A stretch of DNA of 11,366 bases from Chloroflexota bacterium (GTDB lineage: Bacteria > Chloroflexota > Dehalococcoidia > SM23-28-2 > RBG-16-64-32): contig VBJT01000023.1 in assembly GCA_005880075.1 (NCBI GenBank), forward strand, positions 1 through 11,366, given 5' to 3'. How positions within the stretch are numbered: position 1 is the first letter of the stretch; each line of letters begins with the position of its first letter. The notes under the pieces were generated by a model. It was given only the letters and a program-made list of their open reading frames with translations. It made no database searches and had not been told where the DNA came from. The translations under genes and the position numbers were made by a program. This document shows positions 1 to 6,727 of the stretch, in pieces.

Positions 1-1374
1 CCAGAACGTTGGCCCCGTCGTGAATTCGAGCGGACCGAGCCTAGGGTCCCGATTCGGGAGATCCCCCGGCCCGGCAAGTCCGCAGGTACCGTCCGAGTCT
101 AAGTTGTGCCCGAGGGAGGTGATGGCGGCCGGTACGACACAGTCGGCGCCCTTATTGCTGCCGATGATGGTGTTCTTAAGCCGCGCCGTTCCGGAATTGT
201 GCAAGCCGCTCGGCGCGTTGTTGCCGGCAATCGTGGAGTTCGTCGAAGTCAAATTACCGGCGACACTATTAAGTATCCCTGAGCCAGAGCTGCTTGCATT
301 GTTGCTACTGATCGTCGAATTCGTGAATGAGATGTCACCATTATTGAAAATGCCCCCTCCATCGCCGGCCGCAGCGTTGCTGATGATTGCACTGGAAACG
401 ATCGAAACTGTGCCGCCGCTGACCTCCATACCACCCCCATTTCCAGCGGCAGAGTTGCCAATAATGTTGCTATTTAGGAGCGTGAGTGTTCCGCTGCCTT
501 CGAACAAGACGCCGCCGGCGCTGACGGCGGCAGTATTGTCGCTGAGTGTAGTATTGGCAATCGTGACTGTACCGCCACTCTGCCGGATTGCGCCACCCGT
601 GCCGGCAGTGTTGCCGCGGATGGTGCTGCTAGTGAGGGTCAGTGTGCCGTTAGACATGAAGGCCCCGTTGTCAATGCCGCCACCGAAGCCGAGGGCGCCG
701 ACAGTGTTGCCGCTAACAATGCTGTTGGTGAGGGTCAGTTTGCCGTTAGAGTTCTCGACGCCGCCGCCGAAACTGAGGGGGCCGCTGGCGGTGTTGCCGC
801 TAAGGGTACTGTCGGTGATGGTCACCGTGCCGGTGCTGCTGTTAAAGAGGCCACCACCGTCATTCTCTGCGGTATTGCCGCTGATGGCGACCGCCGTAAG
901 CGTTAGCATGCCGCCGTTTCGGATACCGGCTCCGCCGGGAACGCCACCGCCGTTGCGGATTGTGAGCCCGGACATCTCCACGGTGATGCCGGTGCCCAAC
1001 GGATCGATGTCAAATACGCGGTCGAGCCCGTCGCCTTCAACGATGGCCGTGGCCGCTCCAGCGCTCGTAATCGTCACGTCGTGGATGATATCGAGGTCGC
1101 CCGTTGCGGCGCTGTCCTCGCTACCGCCGGCCATCGTGAGGCTATAGGTGCCGGAGGGAAGGCTGATTGCATCCAGCCCTGTGGAGGCGTTCGAGGCGAT
1201 AACGGCCTCGCGCAGCGAGCAGTCGCTATCGCAAGTCCCATCCGCAGTGTCCGCCGTCTTGGTCACCGCAAAGTTGGCCGCGTGCGCCGTTTGTCGCGAA
1301 CCAGCGATGGTCAATGCGACTGCGACAAGAGCGAGAATGAAGATCAGCCTCGCGGTGAACGTGTATCGAAACAT
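1..1374 (-). CDS. CSLREA-domain secreted parallel beta-helix protein, C-terminus cut by window edge
   Basis: The frame is open for 458 codons from ATG (1372-1374) to base 1 with no stop, so the C-terminus lies outside the window. Residues 1-32 form a signal peptide (hydrophobic stretch about 10-25, cleavage after AHA). The literal CSLREA motif is residues 52-57, with a partner Cys at 48 that could form a disulfide. A long right-handed beta-helix follows, with about ten rungs of the form [IL]-S-G-N-[TS]-A, for example ISGNTAEND, LSGNTASGP and ISSNNASSS. Near the edge it reaches SLGHNLDSDGTCGL, which both downstream paralogues also have just before their anchor region, so roughly 100-150 residues are probably missing. 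The start is supported by a GGGAGG Shine-Dalgarno four bases upstream (1379-1384). Such proteins are secreted and thought to be surface-exposed; ligand and function are unknown. An anchoring signal is expected by analogy but not seen here. Confidence 0.9.
   Translation of the reverse strand, partial: MFRYTFTARLIFILALVAVALTIAGSRQTAHAANFAVTKTADTADGTCDSDCSLREAVIASNASTGLDAISLPSGTYSLTMAGGSEDSAATGDLDIIHDVTITSAGAATAIVEGDGLDRVFDIDPLGTGITVEMSGLTIRNGGGVPGGAGIRNGGMLTLTAVAISGNTAENDGGGLFNSSTGTVTITDSTLSGNTASGPLSFGGGVENSNGKLTLTNSIVSGNTVGALGFGGGIDNGAFMSNGTLTLTSSTIRGNTAGTGGAIRQSGGTVTIANTTLSDNTAAVSAGGVLFEGSGTLTLLNSNIIGNSAAGNGGGMEVSGGTVSIVSSAIISNAAAGDGGGIFNNGDISFTNSTISSNNASSSGSGILNSVAGNLTSTNSTIAGNNAPSGLHNSGTARLKNTIIGSNKGADCVVPAAITSLGHNLDSDGTCGLAGPGDLPNRDPRLGPLEFTTGPTFW
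632..654 (-). repeat. 23-base direct repeat inside beta-helix gene (copy A)
   Basis: 22 of 23 bases match 728-750, at an offset of exactly 96 bases (32 codons). It encodes a repeated turn (NG.LTLT). In-frame spacing points to duplication of a helix rung. Confidence 0.75.
728..750 (-). repeat. 23-base direct repeat inside beta-helix gene (copy B)
   Basis: Partner of 632-654; one base differs (G versus T in the middle on the plus strand). Confidence 0.75.
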
Positions 1375-1378
1375 AAGC

Positions 1379-1384
1379 CCTCCC
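1379..1384 (-). promoter_or_regulatory. Shine-Dalgarno of the leftmost beta-helix gene
   Basis: GGGAGG on the reverse strand, four bases before ATG 1372-1374. It fixes the start of a gene whose stop is outside the window. I found no convincing -10/-35 in the 157-base gap upstream and no exact CGAGCCCAG, only two shorter GCCCAG matches. Confidence 0.75.
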
Positions 1385-1454
1385 GGCCGCGTAATCCCCC
1401 ACCCTTTAAACGGGAGTTCATCTGGGCAGGTTACCTGATCACGGCAAACCGACT

Positions 1455-1474
1455 GGGCAGCGCCTGCCCGTTTT
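1455..1474 (+). terminator. Terminator-like hairpin in the gap between two beta-helix genes
   Basis: GGGCAG-CGC-CTGCCC (1455-1469) is a perfect 6-base stem with a 3-base loop, followed by G and four Ts on the plus strand. In that orientation it resembles a short intrinsic terminator for antisense transcription. On the minus strand the stem also forms but lacks a U-tract. The gap 1375-1531 holds this, the hairpin at 1504-1526 and the Shine-Dalgarno; nothing else was recognised. Confidence 0.35.
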
Positions 1475-1503
1475 CGCCCGCCCTTTCCGGCCGCCTCAGG
1501 ATT

Positions 1504-1526
1504 CAGGCTCTCGTACGACGAGCCTG
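1504..1526 (-). terminator. Possible hairpin after the LPQTG gene
   Basis: An inverted repeat CAGGCTC / GAGCCTG (1520-1526 and 1504-1510) with a 9-base loop begins about five bases after the stop at 1532. There is no U-tract, so it may be a weak or factor-assisted terminator or only an mRNA 3'-end stabiliser. Confidence 0.35.
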
Positions 1527-1531
1527 GGCGC

Positions 1532-3292
1532 TCAGCGCTTGCGCACCAACCGCCACGACAGCGCCATAGCACCGGCGAGCGCGGGTAGAACTGCGAGCGT
1601 CGCGACGAGAGGCAGTCCGCGGTCTCGAGGCGCGCCACCGGTTTGCGGAAGGGCGGCAGGCAGCGCTGGTATTGGCGTGGGAACCGCCAGAGCCGGAGTC
1701 GGCGTGACGGGGCCGACGCTTGGACAGGCCTGCCCAGCCGGGCACGGCACTGGCGGCGGTCCTTCAAGCTCGAAAGCACCGATATCGCAAATCACGCCAT
1801 CTTGGTTGTCGCCGTCCTGAGGACGCCGGACGCCTCGCTGGTCCGTTGCCGGGCAGCTGCTGTTGTCTCCCGCGTCTATAGCAATACTTCCAAAGACACA
1901 AGCGTCGCCTTGGCAACCACCCAGTAGCAGGGCTTGAGTTTGCGTTGGGCCGCCGTTGTCCGCTAGAGGAAGAAGGCCCGCTTCTTCGCCGACCCCGCTG
2001 AGGTCTCCTGGACCGCTGAGGCCACATGTTCCGTCAGAATCGAGGTTGTGGCCGAGGGACGTAATCGAGCCAGAGCAGTTTGGGCCGGTGCCGTTCGTAA
2101 CGATCGTGTTTGCGAGCGTGGTTATTATGGGAAAAGGCCGATCCTCACGTGAAACACCCGGACCCGTGTTGTGAGCAATCGTCACATTCAGAAGGACCAT
2201 ATCTCCGCCGGTGAGAATCCCGCCCTGTAAATTCCCAGTCACCGTGCTGTTCGTCATTGCTAGAGAGGCCGGGACAAGTGGAGTATCAACCGGCTGGCCA
2301 ACCGAACTTGACACCCCAGCGCCGGCGTTATTGCTTATCGTTGAACCAATCACCACGAGTTTTCCAGGCATCTCGTTGGCAATACCTAGACTTCCATTAC
2401 CGTCAACCGTGACGCCGGATAGTGTCATCGTATCGCCGAAATTCAAGAGTCCATACTGGCCATTGCCCTTGACCTGTCCACGATTCATGGTGAGCGTGCC
2501 GCCCCAATTCTCGACACCGTTTAGGTTTCCATCGAAAACGCTATCCTCGAGGATGGCAGTGCCGTAGTTCCGCAGACCTCTTCCGTTGTCGCTGACTGAA
2601 GTTGCTCGTAGCGTGGCAGTGCCCTCATTGAAGTTGTCCCCGTTTATGATTGCCTCCTGTGTATTGCCAACGATCAACGACGATTCAACTTCTATGACCC
2701 CGGCGTTCCAAACAGCAGCGCCGTGACGGGTTGCGGAACTCCCGGATATCGATACATTGCTTAGATGTACGACTCCAGATTCGTTGCACAGTCCGCCACC
2801 GTTTTCTTGGCCAGCGAATGGATTGCATTTGCCACCGCCCGCTGAGGTCCCGGCCGATCCGTTTGTTAACGAGAGATTCTGGGCGTTCATTCGAATTGAA
2901 CCGAGAACGTGCATCACGCGATCCAACTGGCTCCCATCGATCACCGTCGTGTCCCGCCCTGCACCTGTGAGCGTCAAATCGTCCGTAACATCCAAATCCC
3001 CTGTCGCCGAAGCGTCCTCACCCGCTCCCGGAATCGATAACACATAAGTCCTCGCTGGGAGCGAGATCTCGTCCGCGCCCGGCAGCGCGTTCGTTTCCAT
3101 GACCGCTGCTCGTAGCGTGCACGCACCGCCGGCGTCCGCGCACACGCCGTCTCCCGGCGATGCGTCAACGGCGTCATGCGTAGCATTTACGGTGAACGAT
3201 GCGCCTCGTACAGGCGCGGCGCTACCAAGAAAAGCACCAAGGGCCATGGCCACGGCGAGCAAGGCCAGGCGGGCCGGTCCGATATTTCGAAT
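1532..3292 (-). CDS. CSLREA / choice-of-anchor Q beta-helix surface protein with LPQTG sorting signal (probable ATT start)
   Basis: This encodes a secreted beta-helix protein of about 586 residues. A signal peptide (RNIGPARLALLAVAMALG...) is followed by a CSLREA-like segment CTLRAA at about 58-63, with Cys at 51. Beta-helix rungs come next, then the choice-of-anchor Q region: DNGGPTQT at about 445, then DQRGV...CDIGAFE at about 484-508. A Pro/Thr-rich linker leads to LPQTGG at about 548, a hydrophobic segment and terminal RKR, the layout of a sortase substrate. The start is unusual. GGGGAGG (3298-3304) is followed five bases later by ATT (3290-3292), exactly where the paralogue at 3362-4924 has ATG. 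A TTG at 3317-3319 is in frame but lies in the predicted -10, and a TTG at 3344-3346 lies in the predicted -35. An internal ATG at about residue 16 would cut into the signal peptide. It has its own promoter and lies 69 bases after the upstream paralogue. Family assignment is firm; the start is inference. Confidence 0.87.
   Translation of the reverse strand: MRNIGPARLALLAVAMALGAFLGSAAPVRGASFTVNATHDAVDASPGDGVCADAGGACTLRAAVMETNALPGADEISLPARTYVLSIPGAGEDASATGDLDVTDDLTLTGAGRDTTVIDGSQLDRVMHVLGSIRMNAQNLSLTNGSAGTSAGGGKCNPFAGQENGGGLCNESGVVHLSNVSISGSSATRHGAAVWNAGVIEVESSLIVGNTQEAIINGDNFNEGTATLRATSVSDNGRGLRNYGTAILEDSVFDGNLNGVENWGGTLTMNRGQVKGNGQYGLLNFGDTMTLSGVTVDGNGSLGIANEMPGKLVVIGSTISNNAGAGVSSSVGQPVDTPLVPASLAMTNSTVTGNLQGGILTGGDMVLLNVTIAHNTGPGVSREDRPFPIITTLANTIVTNGTGPNCSGSITSLGHNLDSDGTCGLSGPGDLSGVGEEAGLLPLADNGGPTQTQALLLGGCQGDACVFGSIAIDAGDNSSCPATDQRGVRRPQDGDNQDGVICDIGAFELEGPPPVPCPAGQACPSVGPVTPTPALAVPTPIPALPAALPQTGGAPRDRGLPLVATLAVLPALAGAMALSWRLVRKR
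1637..1651 (-). other. LPQTG sorting motif
   Basis: Codons for Leu-Pro-Gln-Thr-Gly, followed by Gly, a hydrophobic helix (LPLVATLAVLPALAGAMAL) and WRLVRKR at the C-terminus. This is the canonical LPxTG layout for covalent anchoring by a sortase. Confidence 0.85.
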
Positions 3293-3297
3293 GATGA

Positions 3298-3314
3298 CCT
3301 CCCCTGGGCTCGCC
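3298..3314 (-). promoter_or_regulatory. Conserved leader box plus Shine-Dalgarno (copy 1)
   Basis: The reverse strand reads GGCGAGCCCAGGGGAGG, identical over 17 bases to 4930-4946 in front of the paralogue. The 5' half is at the predicted transcription start; the 3' half, GGGGAGG, is the Shine-Dalgarno. The in-frame reading ASPGE is possible if translation began further upstream, but the box also occurs before a gene where it cannot be coding. Confidence 0.7.
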
Positions 3315-3317
3315 GCC

Positions 3318-3346
3318 AAAATACCACCGCCTGAGAGATTAGGCAA
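3318..3346 (-). promoter_or_regulatory. Predicted promoter of the LPQTG beta-helix gene
   Basis: The reverse strand has TTGCCT (3341-3346, 4 of 6 match to the -35), a 17-base spacer and TATTTT (3318-3323). The start would be near 3311, right at the CGAGCCCAG box, with a leader of about 18 bases before the ATT. It lies in the gap after the upstream paralogue's stop. Confidence 0.55.
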
Positions 3347-3361
3347 TCGTCCGCCGCGGCG

Positions 3362-4924
3362 TCAGCGCCTGCGCAGGAATCGCCGGAACAGCGCCGCCGC
3401 CCCGATCAGCGCCGGCAACGCTGCTACCGCGAGGGTGAACGGCAAGCCAGCCTCCCCAGGCGGGCCTCCCGTCCGCGGCACGTCCGCCGGCAGAACAGGC
3501 GTGGGCGTAGGCCCAGCCGTTGGCTCCGGCGTCGGCACCGGTGTTTGCGCAATCGCATCCGCCTCGAACGCGCCGATGTCGCAGACTGCAATGCCGTCAC
3601 CGTTTCCGTCCTGCGGGCGTTGGACGCCACGCTGGTCGCTGAACGGGCAGCCGTTATTGCCGCCGGCGTCGATCGCGGGGCTTCCCGTTAGCAAGGCATG
3701 CGCGAAAGTGGTCGAGAAGTACGGGGTGCTATGAAGCGTCAGCGGCCCTAGCTTCGGATCAACATTCGATATGTCGCCGGGGCCGGCGAGGCGACAGCTC
3801 CCGTCGGAGTCCAGATTGTGGCCAAGCGAGATCAAGCTGGGCGTCGAGCTGCAGTCAGCCGCTGCGTTCTTACCCACGATGGTGTTCTTCAGACTTATGG
3901 TGCCGACGGGACCACCGGCCAACCCGGTCCCTCCGTTTTCCGCGATGGTCACATTCGTCAGGCTTAGATTGCCACCGTTCACGATGCCAGTGCTGGTGTT
4001 CCCGCTGATGGTGCTGTTCGTCAGAGTCGCGGTACCGGACGGGGTGGAGGGCACGTCAGAGCCGGTGTTTCCGAGCCCGGTGCTGTTGCCATTAATCGTC
4101 GACTCGGTGATCGTGATAGTCCCTTCGTTGCTAACCCCACCCCCGCTGATCGTCGCGCTGTTGGCAGTGATTCTCCCAATTTGGAACCTAGCTTGGCCGC
4201 TGTTGAATATGCCTCCGCCTAACGATGAGCTGTTGCCTTCTACGACCCCCTGCCTGACGTCGAGACTGCCGGTGTTGTAGATGCCGCCTCCCGCGCTTGC
4301 GGGCGTACCGGCCGACCGGTTATTCCTGATCTCAGTTGGCCCCGCGGTCTCGAACTTGCCTTGGTTGAAAACTCCTCCGCCTTTGTCCGCCTCGCTGTCG
4401 ACAACATTCGCAAAGAACAGTGAGGCGCTGCCCCTGTTCAAGATGCCGCCGCCTCGATCGTCGGGAGTACCCGCCGCGGCGGATGTGGACCCGTTCCGAA
4501 TAGTCACATAAGCGAACGAGACGTGAACCGCACCGGTTGAAGTGGGATCAACATCGAACACCCGGTCAAGTCCGCCGCCGTCAATTACATCCCCAGTGAT
4601 GCCTAACGAATCCGTGACGTCGAGGTCTCCCGTCGCAGCAGCGTCCTCACCGGTGCCCGGAATGGTCAATACCAAAGTGCCGCCGAAATCGATGCTGTTC
4701 AACCCGGGCAGCGCATTCGACTCCATTACTGCTGCCCGCAGCGTGCACGCCCCAGTCGCGTCTCCACAGGCGCCATCTCCAGGCGAGGCGTCGACAGCAT
4801 CATATGTCGCATTGACAGTGAAGGAGACAATTGGCTGTGCAAAGGCGCTGCGGCCCGCCAAAAACACGGCCAGTACGAGAATCACAAGCGTAGCCCGCGT
4901 AAAGGGGGATGCGTTGGGTGACAT
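3362..4924 (-). CDS. CSLREA / choice-of-anchor Q beta-helix surface protein with VPRTG sorting-like signal
   Basis: This is a 520-residue secreted protein, paralogous to the gene at 1532-3292. The N-terminal regions are closely similar (SFTVNAT.DAVDASPGDG, then C53 and CTLRAA at 60-65; GDLDVTD shared), while the helical middle differs. Residues 1-29 are a signal peptide with cleavage after AFA. The beta-helix (about 110-370) is rich in Gly/Asn/Ser, with GGGIxNxG rungs. Choice-of-anchor Q motifs SPAIDAG and DQRGVQRP...CDIGAFE sit at about 430-454, but the usual DNGGPTQTHAL-type lead-in is replaced by a divergent stretch. A PTPEPT-type linker ends in VPRTGG (482-487), a hydrophobic segment and FRRFLRRR. 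ATG 4922-4924 is chosen because GGGGAGG (4930-4936) sits five bases upstream. The in-frame ATG at 4946-4948 adds MASPGEEI but has no Shine-Dalgarno and falls at the predicted transcription start. An 85-codon upward extension overlaps the neighbouring crotonase gene and is rejected. Confidence 0.9.
   Translation of the reverse strand: MSPNASPFTRATLVILVLAVFLAGRSAFAQPIVSFTVNATYDAVDASPGDGACGDATGACTLRAAVMESNALPGLNSIDFGGTLVLTIPGTGEDAAATGDLDVTDSLGITGDVIDGGGLDRVFDVDPTSTGAVHVSFAYVTIRNGSTSAAAGTPDDRGGGILNRGSASLFFANVVDSEADKGGGVFNQGKFETAGPTEIRNNRSAGTPASAGGGIYNTGSLDVRQGVVEGNSSSLGGGIFNSGQARFQIGRITANSATISGGGVSNEGTITITESTINGNSTGLGNTGSDVPSTPSGTATLTNSTISGNTSTGIVNGGNLSLTNVTIAENGGTGLAGGPVGTISLKNTIVGKNAAADCSSTPSLISLGHNLDSDGSCRLAGPGDISNVDPKLGPLTLHSTPYFSTTFAHALLTGSPAIDAGGNNGCPFSDQRGVQRPQDGNGDGIAVCDIGAFEADAIAQTPVPTPEPTAGPTPTPVLPADVPRTGGPPGEAGLPFTLAVAALPALIGAAALFRRFLRRR
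3467..3481 (-). other. VPRTG sorting-like motif
   Basis: Val-Pro-Arg-Thr-Gly, then Gly, a hydrophobic segment and RRFLRRR. It occupies the same place as LPQTG in the paralogue. Val at the first and Arg at the third position are non-canonical, so it may be read by a different sortase or simply remain a membrane anchor. Confidence 0.7.
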
Positions 4925-4929
4925 GATTT

Positions 4930-4946
4930 CCTCCCCTGGGCTCGCC
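4930..4946 (-). promoter_or_regulatory. Conserved leader box plus Shine-Dalgarno (copy 2)
   Basis: Identical to copy 1 at 3298-3314. The Shine-Dalgarno GGGGAGG (4930-4936) is five bases from ATG 4922-4924 and decides the start of this gene. Confidence 0.75.
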
Positions 4947-4952
4947 ATGAGC

Positions 4953-4981
4953 AGAATATCACAAAGCTGGCCAAATTGGAA
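4953..4981 (-). promoter_or_regulatory. Predicted promoter of the VPRTG beta-helix gene
   Basis: The reverse strand has TATTCT (4953-4958) as a -10, with a weak TTCCAA (4976-4981) 17 bases upstream. The start would be near 4946, directly at the conserved GGCGAGCCCAG leader. The position relative to the shared box supports it more than the hexamers do. Confidence 0.45.
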
Positions 4982-5000
4982 CGAGGAATGCCGCGAAGAT

Positions 5001-5783
5001 CTAGAGTTCAGGCGGCCTGATGGACTGCGGGCGCTCGCCCTTCGCGAAGCGCGCGAGCCACTCTGCCATTGTCGGGTCCCGCGCCGTGTCGCGGTGCACG
5101 TCCGCCTCGTGCGCCAGCCCTTCTGCCAGGGGCAGCGTGAGCCCTTCGAGCGCCGCTCGGCGGTCGTTCCGGATCGCACCCTGCGGGTACGTCGACATGA
5201 TGCGCGCGATCTCCAGTGCCCGCTCGAGAGCCTTGCCCGTCGCCACGAGCTCCTGCACTAGCCCGATGCGCAGCGCGTGCGAGGCGTCGATGAGCGCCCC
5301 CGTCTCGATGAGATAGAGCGCGTTCGCGAGCCCGACGATGCGCGGCAGCCGCTGCGTCCCACCGTCCACGAGCGGCACGCCCCAGCGGCGGTTGAGCACC
5401 CCGAACTGCGCGCTCGTCGACGCTACCCGGAAGTCGCACCAGCAGGCGAGCTCCAGCCCTCCGGCCGTACAGTAGCCCTCAACTGCGCCGATCACCGGCT
5501 TCTGTACGTCAGTGATGCGCGATATGCCCATCGGGCCGGACTCGCGCGCTCCGGGCCTTGCGCCGAGCGAGCCGATATTCTTCAGGTCCGCGCCGGAGCA
5601 GAATGCCTCCGTCCCCGAGCCGGTCAGAATCAGTACGTCGAGGCCATCATCCCGCTTGAACTCCTCGACCGCCTCGAACATCAGACCTGCCGTCTCACCG
5701 TCGACGCAATTCCGAACTTCTGGCCGGTTAATCGCAACGACGAACGCTCGGTCACGGCGTTCCGTTACTACTTTGCGAGACAA
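5001..5783 (-). CDS. Enoyl-CoA hydratase/isomerase (crotonase) family protein
   Basis: This encodes about 260 residues, the usual crotonase length. Crotonases act on acyl-CoA thioesters in the cytoplasm, stabilising an enolate in an oxyanion hole. The first oxyanion element is FCSGADLK (61-68) and the second is YCTAGGLELACWCD (104-117). The Glu of GLELA (about 111) matches the first catalytic Glu of classical hydratases. The position of the second catalytic Glu (PE in FGxPE) appears to be Asn131 in FGVLNRRWG, so simple 2-enoyl-CoA hydration is not assured; an isomerase or other crotonase activity is possible. FGVLNRRWGVPLVDGGTQRLPRIVG is otherwise typical. Start choice: TTG at 5781-5783 gives the family-typical MSRKVVTERRDRAFVVAINRPEVRN, but its Shine-Dalgarno is weak. 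A TTG at 5826-5828 would add 15 residues. The gene diverges from the membrane-protein gene at 5865. The acyl-CoA context fits the CoA-transferase at the right edge, but the exact substrate cannot be read. Confidence 0.88.
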   Translation of the reverse strand: MSRKVVTERRDRAFVVAINRPEVRNCVDGETAGLMFEAVEEFKRDDGLDVLILTGSGTEAFCSGADLKNIGSLGARPGARESGPMGISRITDVQKPVIGAVEGYCTAGGLELACWCDFRVASTSAQFGVLNRRWGVPLVDGGTQRLPRIVGLANALYLIETGALIDASHALRIGLVQELVATGKALERALEIARIMSTYPQGAIRNDRRAALEGLTLPLAEGLAHEADVHRDTARDPTMAEWLARFAKGERPQSIRPPEL

Positions 5784-5864
5784 CGCGCCACCAAGAGTAG
5801 CACAGATGAGGCGTCCTTCGTGATACAAGAAACGGCGCGGCCATGCACGGCCGTGAGGGCATCT

Positions 5865-6635
5865 ATGCGAACCATAAATACTCTGAGCTGGCGTGCCGTC
5901 ATAGGCATGGTTCTCACGTTCTCCTTGTCCTTCATAAACCTCGCCGGCGCGTTAATTGCGATGAGCACGTTGGGCGGGCTCGAACCATGGTCGCACCGGC
6001 AGTTCGCCGGCTTCTTCGGATTCGTGGAACTGAGCATTGGCCTTGCCTACCTCGTCGCCCCGAACATATGGCGCCTTCCCGTCGCCGAAGCGAACACGGG
6101 TGACCGCGGGAAAATCAAGCTCGCCGCCTCGACCCTATTGATTCCACACTGGATTGCGGCGGCCAAGCTGCTCAGTGGCGTCACGATGCTAACGTTCGCC
6201 GCCGCAAGCGAAGGCGTTGGGCCCGCGACCTTCGGCCTGGCGCTCGGCATCGCCTTCATCAGCGGCGGCTTTCTGGCCCTGTGCCTGATCCCTGCCCGTT
6301 TGGGCGTCGCCCGTCCCGACCTCGACGTGTTCTTCATCATCATCAAACGCCCCGGTCATGAGGACCAAGAGGTGCCCGGCCTCAGTCTCGGCGGCGTGAT
6401 CATGCAGGCCGTGAGCAATCTCGGCGTCTTCCCGACGGTCGCCCTCACCTCGCCCGCGATCTTTTACCGCCCTGAGATTGGGCCGTCGCCGACGTTTCTA
6501 CTCGTCACCGGGCTGGCCTTCGCGCTAGTGGCAGGTCTCGCCTGGCTCTGCTGGCGCGGCCGCATCACCTGGCGCGCGCCTCGCGAACAGCAGCTCGAGG
6601 CCGAACGAGAACTGGCCGCGGAGGCAAACCGGTAG
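5865..6635 (+). CDS. Unrecognised multi-pass membrane protein
   Basis: This 256-residue protein is the only plus-strand gene in the window. I do not recognise the family. Hydrophobic segments at roughly 10-33, 47-67, 87-113, 121-143, 175-200 and 209-231 suggest about six transmembrane helices. A charged loop around 70-86 (PVAEANTGDRGKIK) and a hydrophilic stretch around 150-172 (RPDLDV...KRPGHEDQEVPG) separate them. The tail is polar and Glu/Arg-rich (REQQLEAERELAAEANR), probably helical. ATG 5865-5867 is chosen because GAGGG (5855-5859) lies five bases upstream and residue 8 onwards enters the first membrane segment. The frame stays open upstream as far as about 5277, but that part is antisense to the crotonase gene and reads as a low-complexity shadow. 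The gene starts about 80 bases from the divergent crotonase start, so both promoters must share that interval. No catalytic or transport motif was seen; a small transporter-like or integral scaffold role is possible but unsupported. Confidence 0.82.
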   Translation: MRTINTLSWRAVIGMVLTFSLSFINLAGALIAMSTLGGLEPWSHRQFAGFFGFVELSIGLAYLVAPNIWRLPVAEANTGDRGKIKLAASTLLIPHWIAAAKLLSGVTMLTFAAASEGVGPATFGLALGIAFISGGFLALCLIPARLGVARPDLDVFFIIIKRPGHEDQEVPGLSLGGVIMQAVSNLGVFPTVALTSPAIFYRPEIGPSPTFLLVTGLAFALVAGLAWLCWRGRITWRAPREQQLEAERELAAEANR

Positions 6636-6727
6636 CAGCGGCGGGCGCAGCACGCGCTTAGACCGGCGTGGTCTCGATATGAATTAAGACTGCGACAAGG
6701 CGAGATATTTGAAGTCCGTGCTCGGCC

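Noticed and set aside
20..1147. 375-codon open frame on the plus strand
   Set aside because: It is antisense to the leftmost beta-helix gene, whose minus-strand frame gives a signal peptide, literal CSLREA motif and regular rungs. The plus-strand product is Pro/Leu/Val-rich low complexity, a by-product of repeated Gly/Asn/Thr codons.
1..4924. Repeats in the beta-helix region read as a CRISPR array or minisatellite
   Set aside because: The periodicity is codon-level, imperfect and in frame with protein rungs; there are no identical repeats with unique spacers.
4925..5179. N-terminal extension of the VPRTG beta-helix gene by 85 codons
   Set aside because: It overlaps the end of the crotonase gene, is Arg/Ser-rich and precedes a clear signal peptide that has its own Shine-Dalgarno and ATG.
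3099..5261. Several plus-strand open frames of 169-239 codons (3099-3734, 3771-4280, 4542-5261)
   Set aside because: All are antisense to the beta-helix and crotonase genes, with biased composition, no Shine-Dalgarno support and no recognisable domain.
5277..5864. Upstream extension of the membrane-protein gene to 452 codons
   Set aside because: The extra part is antisense to the crotonase gene and not hydrophobic; ATG 5865 has a good Shine-Dalgarno and starts directly before the first membrane segment.
6660..6674. AGACC-GGCGT-GGTCT hairpin in the convergent gap 6636-6727
   Set aside because: Only five base pairs, no T-run on either side; too weak to call a terminator. Nothing else was seen in this 92-base gap.
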